Below, one piece after another: positions 48,339 through 55,967 of a stretch of 64,000 nucleotides of DNA. The notes under the pieces were generated by a model that was given only the letters and a program-made list of their open reading frames with translations, did not search any database and had not been told where the DNA came from. The position numbers were made by a program, and so were the translations under genes. Position 1 is the stretch's first letter. Each line of letters begins with the position of its first letter. Source of the DNA: Brevundimonas sp. Root608 (lineage in GTDB: Bacteria > Pseudomonadota > Alphaproteobacteria > Caulobacterales > Caulobacteraceae); the NCBI RefSeq assembly GCF_001427825.1, contig NZ_LMGT01000010.1, positions 532 to 64,531 on the forward strand. Direction: 5' to 3'.

Positions 48339-49279
48339 TGGCTGACGTCGCCGTGATCGTTCCGACCCTGCGCCGGCCCGAAAGCCTGGAACGGGCCCTC
48401 CGATCCCTGTTCGGTCAGACCGGCGTGGCCGACCGGGTCGCGGAAATCGTGGTCGTCGACAACGATCCGCTCGGCTCGGCGGCGGCGCTGACCGAAAGCC
48501 TGCGCGCCATCTCGCCCTGGGCCCTCGTCTATCGCCATGCGCCGGCGCCGGGCGTGGCCACAGCGCGCAATGCGGGCCTGTCCGCGACCGCCGCCCCGCT
48601 GATCGCCTTCCTCGACGACGACGAGGCGGCGGAGCCGGGGTGGCTGGCCGCCCTGCTCAAGGCGCAGCAGGAGACCGGGGCGGACGCCGTCTTCGGTCCG
48701 ATCACCGGACGGGCGCCGGGGGCCGAGCCGTGGCTGGAGGCCTATCTGGAGCGCTTCTTCGGCCGCGCCGGGCCCGAACGGACGGGGTTGATCGCCGAGC
48801 CCCATGGCTGCGGCAACTCCCTGATGCTGCGGGCCACCGCCCTGCCCGGCCCGGAGCCGTTCGATGTGGCCGCGGATCAGGCCGGCGGCGAGGACGACGC
48901 CCTGTTCGCGGCCCTGGCGGCGCGCGGGGGCCGCTTCGGCTGGGCGGCGGACGCCCGGGTCGAGGAGTTCGCGCCGGCGCATCGGGCCACGCTGAAATAT
49001 GCGCTCGCCCGCGCCTTCGCCTATGGCCAGGGCCCCAGCCAGACGGCGGCGGCGGCGAAGAACTGGCCGGGGGTGGCGCGATGGATGCTGATCGGCGCGG
49101 CCCAGGCGGCGGTCTGGGGCGTCGGCGCGGCAGCCCTGACACTGATCGCCAGCCCCCGGCGCGCCGAGCTGTATGACCGGACGGCGCGCGGCGTGGGCAA
49201 GATGTTCTGGATGAAGGGGCTGGAGCCGCACTTCTACGGCAGCCGCGAACTGGACCGGCTGAACCGCGCGGCCGGCTAG
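48338..49279 (+). CDS. family 2 glycosyltransferase
   Basis: 313 residues. GT2 family: VAVIVPTLRRPESLERALRSLFGQ, EIVVVDNDP, PGVATARNAGLSATAAPLIAFLDDDEAAEPGWL (metal-binding Asp-Asp-Asp), then GCGNSLMLRATAL and GGEDDALFAALAARGG. The C-terminal 100 residues include a hydrophobic stretch (ARWMLIGAAQAAVWGVGAAALTL) that may be membrane associated. The start is ATG 48338 with GGAGG upstream. Fourth gene of the operon, and its stop shares CTAG with the convergent lipoprotein gene. Which Hfs glycosyltransferase it equals cannot be told from sequence alone. Confidence 0.88.
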   Translation: MADVAVIVPTLRRPESLERALRSLFGQTGVADRVAEIVVVDNDPLGSAAALTESLRAISPWALVYRHAPAPGVATARNAGLSATAAPLIAFLDDDEAAEPGWLAALLKAQQETGADAVFGPITGRAPGAEPWLEAYLERFFGRAGPERTGLIAEPHGCGNSLMLRATALPGPEPFDVAADQAGGEDDALFAALAARGGRFGWAADARVEEFAPAHRATLKYALARAFAYGQGPSQTAAAAKNWPGVARWMLIGAAQAAVWGVGAAALTLIASPRRAELYDRTARGVGKMFWMKGLEPHFYGSRELDRLNRAAG

Positions 49280-49557
49280 GTCGTGGGGCGACGCCCGACA
49301 AGCGTGCGGTCGATCGCGCGGTTCGTCGTGGACCGGACCTGTCCGTTGCCGAAGACCCGCACCCGAACACCCGTGCACCTGTGGTCGCGCCGGGCCTCGC
49401 CCGTTTGCCGGCCGGTCGGGTTCAAATGCCCCCCGCGGGACTCGCAGCGTTCGGTCAGTTCGGCGAGGGTGAGGTTGCTGGGCTGTCCCAGGGTGCTGCA
49501 GGCGCCGAGGGCCAGCAGGCTCCCGGCCAGAAGCACCGAAACGATCGAAACGCGCAT
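49276..49557 (-). CDS. small lipoprotein of unknown function
   Basis: 93 residues from ATG 49557, with lipobox LLALGAC after a typical short signal (MRVSIVSVLLAGSLLA). The mature part has TLAELTERCESRGGHLNPTGRQTG and DHRCTGVRVRVFG, with two Cys that could pair, and a basic tail. No family recognised; similar small lipoproteins near exopolysaccharide genes are common. It lies convergent with the second glycosyltransferase and 109 bp downstream of the HfsB-like gene on the same strand. Confidence 0.72.
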   Translation of the reverse strand: MRVSIVSVLLAGSLLALGACSTLGQPSNLTLAELTERCESRGGHLNPTGRQTGEARRDHRCTGVRVRVFGNGQVRSTTNRAIDRTLVGRRPTT

Positions 49558-49666
49558 GGGCCGTCTCCGACAGGAGGCCGCCGGGCGCGACGGCCGATCG
49601 AGACAAGACACCCGCTAACTCCGCTCGTCAAGGTTGACGGCTGCACCTTTTGGTTGCGCTTCCGCC

Positions 49667-50368
49667 CTAGCCGGTCAGACGCTTCAGGAAGGCCGGCGGC
49701 CTGTAGGTCGAGCGATTGACCACGACGCCGGCGATCTTGCCGCCCACCGCCTCGATCTCGTCGCGAAGCATCAGCGGTTCGTTGGCGGCCGTGCTCTCGG
49801 CGGCGACGACCAGCACGGTGGAATCGACGAAGGGCGCCAGGGTGATGGCCATCTCGTTGCGGTCCGCGGCCGGTGCGTCGATGACCACCGTGTCGGCGTG
49901 TTTTCTCAGGGCGTCCCAGTACCGCGCATCGCCGACGGCTTCGGCCCGCTGGCCGGACCGCAGGTGTTCGGCGGCGAACCGCGTGACCCACAGCCGGCCG
50001 CCGAGGCAGGGACGCGCCGTCATCAGCCGGGCCGGGTGCACCGGCTTTCCCGCACGGTCCATCAGGCGCGGCGTGACGGCGAAGAAGATCGATCCGTCGG
50101 GCGTGGCGATGGCGGCCTTGCCGAGGGCGCCGAACCGGTCGGGCTCGGCGGCGACGGCCTCCATCTGCCCCTGCTGCGACAGGTCGGCGTCGATCAGCCA
50201 GACCGGGCGGCGCGCGCGGACGGCGGCGAGGCGGGCGTATTCGCGAGCGACGGTCGAGACGCCCTCGCCCGAGTTGGCGGCGGCGATCTGCACCACGCGG
50301 CCACGGTGGCCGGGCGCCGGGCCCAGCGCGGCCCAGAGAGCCGCCATTTCGGTTGTCAGATCGACCAT
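49667..50368 (-). CDS. hfsB: HfsB-like exopolysaccharide tyrosine-kinase homologue without the P-loop lysine
   Basis: 233 residues. The fold is that of CpsD/CapB-type autokinases (VVQIAAANSGEGVSTVAREYARL, PVWLIDADLSQQG, DTVVIDAPAADRNEMAITLAPFVDSTVLVV). The Walker A segment reads SGEGVST where active kinases have a Lys (GxGKST), and there is no C-terminal tyrosine cluster. So it is probably a non-catalytic partner of the HfsA-like protein, 52 bp upstream on the same strand. The name follows the gene pairing with HfsA in the holdfast locus. Confidence 0.78.
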   Translation of the reverse strand: MVDLTTEMAALWAALGPAPGHRGRVVQIAAANSGEGVSTVAREYARLAAVRARRPVWLIDADLSQQGQMEAVAAEPDRFGALGKAAIATPDGSIFFAVTPRLMDRAGKPVHPARLMTARPCLGGRLWVTRFAAEHLRSGQRAEAVGDARYWDALRKHADTVVIDAPAADRNEMAITLAPFVDSTVLVVAAESTAANEPLMLRDEIEAVGGKIAGVVVNRSTYRPPAFLKRLTG

Positions 50369-50420
50369 CGAATCGCTACGCGCCCGGCTACAGGCCCCTA
50401 CGCTACCACGGGTTGGAACT

Positions 50421-51866
50421 TCAGCGGGCGGCCTTCATCGGCGCGACGGCCAGCACCGGCATTTCCAGCGTCCGGCCGGTCGAGGCCGGGGTGACATAGC
50501 CCTTGCGGGTGAAGATCCGCAGCAGGCCCACGCACAGGGCGGTGAAGGCGGCGAACAGGAAGACGAGGGCCAGCAGCGGCGCCTTCAGGCTGGTCCCCCG
50601 GGTCGGGGCCTCGGCGCGTTCGATGACCGTGACGTTGTCGGCCCCGGCGGCGACCAGGGCGCTGTCGGCGCGGGCGGCGCTCTCGCGCTGCTGGAAGTCG
50701 CGGATGTTGGCGGTCAGGACCTCGCGGTTTCCGGCCAGATTGGCGTTGGTCGATTCCAGCCGGGTCAGTTCGGCCTGGCGCGAGCGGATCTGGGCCAGTT
50801 GACTGTTCGCCACCGCCAGCCGCGCGGCCAGGCCGTCGCGGTCGGCGGCGGCGGTGATCCGCGCCGTTTCGATCTCGGTGAAGATGACGCTGGGGCCCGT
50901 GCGGACCTCCTTGGCCCCCACCGTCGTCCCGGTGGCGACATAGGCCTGAAGGTCGGCGATCTGCTGTTCGACGTCCTTCACCGGCTGGGCGTCGGGCGTA
51001 TAGCGCGACAGCAGGGCCTCGCGCTGGGTGCGCAGCTGCAGGATCTGGTCCTGGGCCGAGACGTTCAGGTCCTGCTGCAGAACCACCTCGGCGGGCTGCT
51101 GCGCCAGCTGGGCCTCCAGCGTCGCCAGCCGCTGGCTGGCCTGGTTCAGCTGCGCCCGCAGCGACAGGGCCTCGGCGTAGGTGGTCTGATAGGTCGCCGC
51201 CAGGGTCGCCTTGGCTGTGGCGAAGTCGCCGATGTCGTTGGACCGGATGAAGGCGTTGTAGGCGTCGTCCGCCCGGCTAAGATCGGTCTCGAACGCCTCG
51301 CGTTGGCGGGCGAGGGCGGGCGTGGTCCGGTCGCGGAACACCACACGGCGCTGGACCAGATACTGGTCCACCACGGCGTTTAGAACCTGGGCCGCGCGCA
51401 CCGGATCGTCCGACTTGTAGGACACCGAGATGATGGCGCTGCCGGCCGTGGTGCCGACGCCGAGGCTGGAGTCGATGACCTTCAGCGCCGCCGCTTCCTT
51501 CTCGGCCGCCGTGCCCGACGCGTCCGGCCCCAGAACCGTGCCGGCGCCGACCGCGCGGACGGCGCGGCGCTTGACTTCGAGACTGCCCAGGATCTGGGCC
51601 TCCGAGCCGGCGATCGCATCGGCCTCCAGCGGCTGGCTGCGCTCCGAGGCGCCCACGCGCGGCTGATAGACATATTCCGACCCGGCGCCGGCGTAGACGC
51701 TGGCGGTCGCGGTGTAGGACTTCTTCAGTGTCAGGATCAGCGCCGTGCCGATGGCGAACACGAGCAGGAAGATCACGACCATCAGCAGCAGTTCGCGGAA
51801 CAGCAGACCGACGACGTCGAAGAAGCCGTAGCGCGGGCGGACTGTGGTGTAGGCCGTCGTACGCAT
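50421..51866 (-). CDS. hfsA: polysaccharide chain-length/export protein HfsA-like (Wzz/GNVR)
   Basis: 481 residues. Membrane helix near the N-terminus (LLMVVIFLLVFAIGTALILTL, residues about 27-47), a periplasmic Wzz domain (SYTATASVYAGAGSEYVYQ), an extended coiled coil (about 220-400) with QLNQASQRLATLEAQLAQQ, then a GNVR-like region (NREVLTANIRDFQQRES, IERAEAP), a second membrane helix (LLALVFLFAAFTALCVGLL), and a short cytoplasmic tail. Works with an ATPase partner (HfsB-like) to control polymer length and export. It is the first of the minus-strand pair, divergent from the HfsD-like gene. Confidence 0.88.
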   Translation of the reverse strand: MRTTAYTTVRPRYGFFDVVGLLFRELLLMVVIFLLVFAIGTALILTLKKSYTATASVYAGAGSEYVYQPRVGASERSQPLEADAIAGSEAQILGSLEVKRRAVRAVGAGTVLGPDASGTAAEKEAAALKVIDSSLGVGTTAGSAIISVSYKSDDPVRAAQVLNAVVDQYLVQRRVVFRDRTTPALARQREAFETDLSRADDAYNAFIRSNDIGDFATAKATLAATYQTTYAEALSLRAQLNQASQRLATLEAQLAQQPAEVVLQQDLNVSAQDQILQLRTQREALLSRYTPDAQPVKDVEQQIADLQAYVATGTTVGAKEVRTGPSVIFTEIETARITAAADRDGLAARLAVANSQLAQIRSRQAELTRLESTNANLAGNREVLTANIRDFQQRESAARADSALVAAGADNVTVIERAEAPTRGTSLKAPLLALVFLFAAFTALCVGLLRIFTRKGYVTPASTGRTLEMPVLAVAPMKAAR

Positions 51867-51923
51867 GCGGGCGGACTGATTCCATGGAACAGGACTGACC
51901 TGACAAGCCTTGGGCTACCGGCG

Positions 51924-51938
51924 TTAACCCATGGTTAC
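51924..51938. promoter_or_regulatory. possible CtrA-binding site (TTAA-N7-TTAC) between hfsA- and hfsD-like genes
   Basis: The 122-bp divergent gap contains TTAA, seven bases, then TTAC, one mismatch from the CtrA consensus TTAA-N7-TTAA. It lies 50 bp before the HfsD-like ATG and 57 bp before the HfsA-like ATG, suitable for either promoter. The core is embedded in a small palindrome around CCATGG. CtrA is the cell-cycle regulator known in Caulobacterales; its use here is inference. Confidence 0.4.
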
Positions 51939-51988
51939 CCATAAGCGGCGACCCTGCCCTCAACGTCGCTTCCAGGAACGAGTCCGCC

Positions 51989-52768
51989 ATGTCCATCGAC
52001 CGCCGCCTGATGCTGCTGGGCCTTGCCGGGGTCGCGGCGACGGCGGGCGGCTGCGGCGGCGTCGCCAACGGGCTGACCGGGGGCGGCGACTACGCCTCGC
52101 GCATGCCCCTGCCGCGGGGTTCGGGCGGCGACCGCGTGCAGAACCTGGGCCGGACCTCCTTCCCCGAGATCGGTTTCGCCGACTGGACCGAGGCCGAGCC
52201 GGAATACGTCCTCTATCCGGGCGACGAGATCGAGATCGCGACCCCGACGGCGGTCGAGCTGACCCGGACGCAGAAGATCGGGCCGGACGGGCGGATATCC
52301 CTGCCTCTCGTGGGCCAGATCATGGCCGCGGACCGCACCATCGCCGAGGTGGAGGCAGACGCCTCCGCCGCCTACGCCAGCCAGTTGCGCCGGCCTGTGG
52401 TGGAGGTGACGCTGAAGACCGCGGGACCGATCCGCGTCTGGGTGGACGGCGAGGTCCGCACGCCGGGCGTCTATGAAATGACTGGCGACCTCGACGCCTA
52501 TCAGGCCGTCATCCAGGCCGGCGGCTTCCTGCCCACGGCGCGCCAGGGCGAGGTGGCGCTGATCCGGCGCGGGCCGCGCGGGGTGCGAATGATGCGGGCG
52601 GTGGATTTGCGGCCCCGGCGGGGAGAGGTCGTGGCCCTGCGGCGGGGAGACATCATCTTCGTGCCGCGCTCGACGCTGGGAGAGGTGGCGAATTTCGTCA
52701 CCCTGTTCCGCAACGCCCTGCCCGTCGGCTTCAGCTACGCCATCGGCGGGCAGTATCAGAATTTCTGA
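51989..52768 (+). CDS. hfsD: outer-membrane polysaccharide export protein HfsD-like (Wza family)
   Basis: 259 residues. A signal peptide with a lipobox-like AATAGGC end, then the polysaccharide export domain (YVLYPGDEIEIATPTAVELTRT), a beta-grasp SLBB-like repeat (GEVRTPGVYEMTGDLDAYQAVIQAGG) and a C-terminal VALRRGDIIFVPRSTLGEVANFV segment. It forms the outer-membrane channel for exported polysaccharide. Named HfsD by adjacency to HfsA/HfsB and the holdfast-type context. Divergent from hfsA with a possible CtrA site between. Confidence 0.87.
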   Translation: MSIDRRLMLLGLAGVAATAGGCGGVANGLTGGGDYASRMPLPRGSGGDRVQNLGRTSFPEIGFADWTEAEPEYVLYPGDEIEIATPTAVELTRTQKIGPDGRISLPLVGQIMAADRTIAEVEADASAAYASQLRRPVVEVTLKTAGPIRVWVDGEVRTPGVYEMTGDLDAYQAVIQAGGFLPTARQGEVALIRRGPRGVRMMRAVDLRPRRGEVVALRRGDIIFVPRSTLGEVANFVTLFRNALPVGFSYAIGGQYQNF

Positions 52769-52801
52769 GTGGCTGGTGGCTAGTGGCTGGTGGCCACCTT
52801 C

Positions 52802-53104
52802 TCACGCCGCCAGCGACACCACGCCCGCGTCGATCCAGCGGCGGGCCGCCTTCTGGGCCTCGGCGATCTCGTCCTGCTCCATCTCCTGGCTCATCTCGCG
52901 GCGATAGACGCGCGCTTCGATCGAGCCCTTCATGGCGGCGAGGTTGAAGATCATATGAGCAGAGACGCGGTCCATCGGACAACCGCCCTGGCCGCTCGAA
53001 TACATCATGCCCAGCCGGAACAGATCATCGCCGTTCATTTCGGCGGTGGGCAGGGGAAGCCCCTGCTCCTGATCGACTTCCGGCGCCATTTCTTGCGCGT
53101 TCAT
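52802..53104 (-). CDS. small SEL1-repeat-like protein
   Basis: 100 residues, soluble. LFRLGMMYSSGQGGCPMDRVSAHMIFNLAAMKGSIEAR is one SEL1-like helical repeat (G-Y-G pattern, then A-x-xx-A-A-x-G). It is followed by a helix with RREMSQEMEQDEIAEAQKAARRWI, a typical end of TPR/SEL1 proteins. Only one clear repeat is present, so it is a scaffold-like fragment or a small adaptor. ATG 53104 has GGGAG upstream. The hfsD gene is convergent 33 bp away. Confidence 0.75.
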   Translation of the reverse strand: MNAQEMAPEVDQEQGLPLPTAEMNGDDLFRLGMMYSSGQGGCPMDRVSAHMIFNLAAMKGSIEARVYRREMSQEMEQDEIAEAQKAARRWIDAGVVSLAA

Positions 53105-53238
53105 CACCGTATCTCCCGGGTTGGTGGCCGTTCTGGCCCTGCCCTCTGACGGAGATCAAATACCCGCGGTTTGAAGTTAAAGTTAACAGCGAAACGGCCC
53201 GCCAGACTTTTCAGTAAAGCAGCAATGAATACTGGATC

Positions 53239-53263
53239 AGAGATTCAGATTTCTGAAATCTCT
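53239..53263. repeat. AT-rich near-perfect palindrome upstream of the SEL1 gene
   Basis: A 25-bp palindromic stretch (outer AGAGATT/AATCTCT, inner CAGA/TCTG, one unpaired base) in the most AT-rich part of the window. It lies 135 bp upstream of the SEL1 start and 35 bp after the glutathione-transferase stop. Without a T-run it is not a normal terminator, so it may be an operator or a chance structure. The remainder of 53105-53297 holds no gene. Confidence 0.4.
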
Positions 53264-53297
53264 CGTAAATCTCCCGGTCACACCGGCTAACGAAGAG

Positions 53298-54017
53298 TCA
53301 CCGGGCCCGTTGGCCGAACAGGACCCTGCGCGCCGCCTCGGCCGACCTGCCGGACGAGGCCAGATTGGCCCGCAGGGCCTCGCCCAGCGCCCGGCCGGCG
53401 ATGACGCCGGGGCGTTCGCCGACGCGCTTCATCCAGGCCGCCAGATGCGGAAACTCGTCCAGGTTCTGACCCTGGAGCTCGGGAAGGATCCACGGCCAGC
53501 TGGCCATGTCGGCGATAGAATAATCACCGGCCAGAAAGTCACGGTCGGCCAGTCTTCGGTCCAGCACGCCGTAAAGACGGTGCGTTTCGTCGGTGTAGCG
53601 GCGGACGCCATAGGCGAGCTGGCGCTGATCCTTGATCAGGGCGGGGGCGTACTGGCGGAAATGATGCGTCTGGCCGGCCATGGGCCCCAGGCCCCCGACC
53701 TGCCAGAACAGCCACTGGTCGACCTCGGCCTTGCCGCGCGGGTCCTGCGGGTAGAAGCGGCCGGACTTGACGCCGAGATACTGAAGGATGGCCCCGGATT
53801 CGAAGATCGACAGCGGCCTACCATCCGGACCGTCCGGATCGACGATGGCCGGCATCCGGCCGTTGGGACTGATGGCCTGGAAGGCCGGCGCGAACTGGTC
53901 GCCCGCGCCGATGTTCACCGGCTTCATCTCGTACCGCAGGCCCATCTCCTCCAGGGCGATGGAGATCTTCCACCCATTGGGCGTGGGCCAGTACCAGAGT
54001 TCGATCGGACGGGTCAC
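53298..54017 (-). CDS. glutathione S-transferase family protein (YghU/YfcG-like)
   Basis: 239 residues from GTG 54017, which has AGGAG 7 nt upstream. The N-terminal thioredoxin domain has YWPTPNGWKISIALEEMGLRYE and FESGAILQYLGVK, and the C-terminal helical domain has DFLAGDYSIADMASWPWI. The WPTPNGWK motif is typical of the YghU/YfcG (Nu-class) group that acts on disulfides or glutathione conjugates. The C-terminal 30 residues are Arg/Ala-rich. Single gene. Confidence 0.93.
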   Translation of the reverse strand: MTRPIELWYWPTPNGWKISIALEEMGLRYEMKPVNIGAGDQFAPAFQAISPNGRMPAIVDPDGPDGRPLSIFESGAILQYLGVKSGRFYPQDPRGKAEVDQWLFWQVGGLGPMAGQTHHFRQYAPALIKDQRQLAYGVRRYTDETHRLYGVLDRRLADRDFLAGDYSIADMASWPWILPELQGQNLDEFPHLAAWMKRVGERPGVIAGRALGEALRANLASSGRSAEAARRVLFGQRAR

Positions 54018-54176
54018 TCGGCGCTCCTGAAACGGCAGCACCTCAGGTGGGCGCCCCAGCCGTCTCGCACAACAGCGAACCTGACAGAGACGTTCAGGAC
54101 GCGTTCATGCGCGCGGGATGAGCGTCAAACATGATTAACGGGCGGCAGGCAGTTCCGCCCAACCGGAGGGACGACC

Positions 54177-54764
54177 ATGAACCGCTTCACCAGGGCCGCC
54201 GTGCTCGGGCTGGTGCTGGCCACCGCCGCCCCGCTCGCCGCCGAGGCCCAGAGCCTCAGCGACCGCCGCGAGTATCGCCAGGATCGCCGCGACGACCGGC
54301 AGGATTATCGCCGGGAACGCCGCGACGACCGTCGCGACTGGCGCAACGGCGAATACGACAGCCGCCGCGAATATCGCCGGGACCGGCGCGACGACCGACG
54401 CGACTTCCGGGCCGAGCGCCGTGATGACCGGCAGGACTTCCGCCGCGACCAGCGCTGGGACCGCAACGATCGCGACTGGTGGCGCGGCCGGGACGACTTC
54501 CGCGACTATCGCGGCGCGCGCAGCGGCTACTGGTACGCGCCCAGCTACGGCTACTACCGGGTCGAGCCGCGCTATTACGGTCAGCGCTGGCAGCGCGGCG
54601 GCTATCTGCCTCCGGCCTACCGCGGCTACTATGTGCGCGATCCGTACGCCTACGGCCTGGGCCCGGCGCCGCGCGGCTATCGCTACGTCCACGCCGGCAA
54701 TGACATCGTCATGATCGCGATCGCCACCGGCCTGATCGCCAGCGTCCTGTCCGGCGCCTTCTAG
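54177..54764 (+). CDS. secreted RcnB-like protein with Arg/Asp hendecad repeats
   Basis: 195 residues: signal peptide to about residue 25, then seven 11-residue units (about residues 29-105), such as DRREYRQDRRD, DRQDYRRERRD and DRRDFRAERRD, in which an aromatic recurs at the fifth position and acid/base residues alternate. The C-terminal domain (about 115-195, YGQRWQRGGYLPPAYRGYYVRD ... YAYGLGPAPRGYRYVHAGNDIVMIAIATGLI) resembles the RcnB family of periplasmic proteins known from nickel and cobalt homeostasis. Ends shortly before a strong hairpin terminator. Function is inferred only from the domain. Confidence 0.82.
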   Translation: MNRFTRAAVLGLVLATAAPLAAEAQSLSDRREYRQDRRDDRQDYRRERRDDRRDWRNGEYDSRREYRRDRRDDRRDFRAERRDDRQDFRRDQRWDRNDRDWWRGRDDFRDYRGARSGYWYAPSYGYYRVEPRYYGQRWQRGGYLPPAYRGYYVRDPYAYGLGPAPRGYRYVHAGNDIVMIAIATGLIASVLSGAF

Positions 54765-54786
54765 ACTTCGGCCATCGCATGAGGAG

Positions 54787-54819
54787 CGCCCCGTTGACGC
54801 TGGTCAGCGGGGCGTTTTT
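54787..54819 (+). terminator. intrinsic terminator after the first RcnB-like gene
   Basis: Positions 54787-54798 and 54803-54814 form a 12-bp stem (CGCCCCGTTGAC with GTCAGCGGGGCG, one G-U pair), with a 4-nt loop and a run of five T residues. It starts 22 bp after the stop codon. This separates the two RcnB-like genes into independent transcripts. Confidence 0.85.
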
Positions 54820-54929
54820 CTGTCCAATAGTTAACCTTACGACGCCGTTCGTTCAGTCACGGTTCATCGACCAGGCGCGACCTTTGGATCAAGCCGTCTG
54901 ACAGGGACGTGCGGGGAAAGACCAAGACC

Positions 54930-55862
54930 ATGAAACGTTCTCTGATGATGGCCGCGGCGGTGGCGGCCTTCGCCGTGCCCGCGGCCGCGCCGCTGGCTGT
55001 CCTGGCCCAGGACGGCGAACAGGACGGCGGCCGCCGCGGGGCTGCCCGCCAGAACGGCGACGACGAACGCGCCCTGGCGCGGGCGGACGCCCTGGCGCAA
55101 GCGCCGCAGCAAAACCGCGAACAGCGCCAGGAGAATCGCCAGGAACGCCGCGAAGAGCGGCAGGAGGCCCGTGCCCAGCCGCCCGAAAACCGTGAGCAGC
55201 GGCAGGAAAACCGGCAGGAGCGGCGGGAGAACCGCCAGGGGGCCCGGGCGCAGCAGCCCGAGACGCCCCGTGATCCGAACCAGCCGCTGTTCCGCAATCA
55301 CCAGGACATCCGCGACGCGCTCGCCCGCGACATCCGGGAACGGAACCGTCAGGAGCGCCGGGAAGACCGCCCCAACGACCCGCCCCAGAACCGTGAGGAG
55401 CGTCGCGAGAACCGTCAGGATCGCCGCGAGGACCGTCGGGAGAACCGCCAGGACCGGCGCGAGGACCGCCGCGAATACCGTCAGGACCGGCGCGAATACC
55501 GGGAATTCCGCCAGCGCTTCAACAGCGATGCATGGCGGCGCGACTGGAACCGGAGCCACCGGTCCGACTGGTGGCGCAACGACCGGCGCTTCCGCGGCTA
55601 CAACGGCCTGCGCATCGGTTTCTATTTCGCGCCGGGGTACGGCTACTACCAGGTGCCCCGCAACTACTGGGGCCAGCGCTACTACGAGGGCCAGTACCTG
55701 CCCTCGATCTTCTGGCGCTACCAGCTGAACGACTGGCGCACCTACGGCCTCGGCTATCCGCCCGAGGGCACGCGCTGGGTGCTGGTGGACAACCACATCT
55801 ATCTGATCGACGCCTACGACGGCTACATCATCGACGTCGTCTACGACGCCTGGCGCTGGTAG
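54930..55862 (+). CDS. secreted RcnB-like protein with long Arg/Glu repeat region
   Basis: 310 residues from ATG 54930. Signal peptide to about residue 27; a region rich in Glu, Arg, Gln and Asn contains two near-identical 25-residue units (residues 62-86 and 87-111), and then four 11-residue units (154-197: NREERRENRQD, RREDRRENRQD, RREDRREYRQD, RREYREFRQRF). The C-terminal RcnB-type domain (about 210-310) has FYFAPGYGYYQVPRNYWGQRYY, LPSIFWRYQLNDWRTYGLGYPPEGTRWV and VDNHIYLIDAYDG. Probably periplasmic; function unknown. The helical, strongly charged repeats would make an extended rod or bind polymers. Confidence 0.82.
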   Translation: MKRSLMMAAAVAAFAVPAAAPLAVLAQDGEQDGGRRGAARQNGDDERALARADALAQAPQQNREQRQENRQERREERQEARAQPPENREQRQENRQERRENRQGARAQQPETPRDPNQPLFRNHQDIRDALARDIRERNRQERREDRPNDPPQNREERRENRQDRREDRRENRQDRREDRREYRQDRREYREFRQRFNSDAWRRDWNRSHRSDWWRNDRRFRGYNGLRIGFYFAPGYGYYQVPRNYWGQRYYEGQYLPSIFWRYQLNDWRTYGLGYPPEGTRWVLVDNHIYLIDAYDGYIIDVVYDAWRW

Positions 55863-55883
55863 TTCGTCAGTCCACGGAAGAAG

Positions 55884-55914
55884 CGCCGCCCGGTCTCGCG
55901 ATCGGGCGGCGTTT
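55884..55914 (+). terminator. intrinsic terminator after the second RcnB-like gene
   Basis: A 9-bp stem, 55884-55892 with 55903-55911 (CGCCGCCCG and its complement), a 10-nt loop and a short T-run (TTT). It lies 22 bp after the stop and 54 bp before ppk, so the ppk-ppx operon probably has its own promoter in or after this gap. Confidence 0.75.
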
Positions 55915-55967
55915 CCGTATCCGGAACGGAGGTTGCGGCGGCGCGCTGGACACGCCAGAACCGGGGC

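Noticed and set aside
54261..55520. CRISPR-like or minisatellite noncoding repeat
   Set aside because: Periodicity is 33 and 75 bp in frame, follows codon phase, and encodes conserved protein repeats with no spacer structure.
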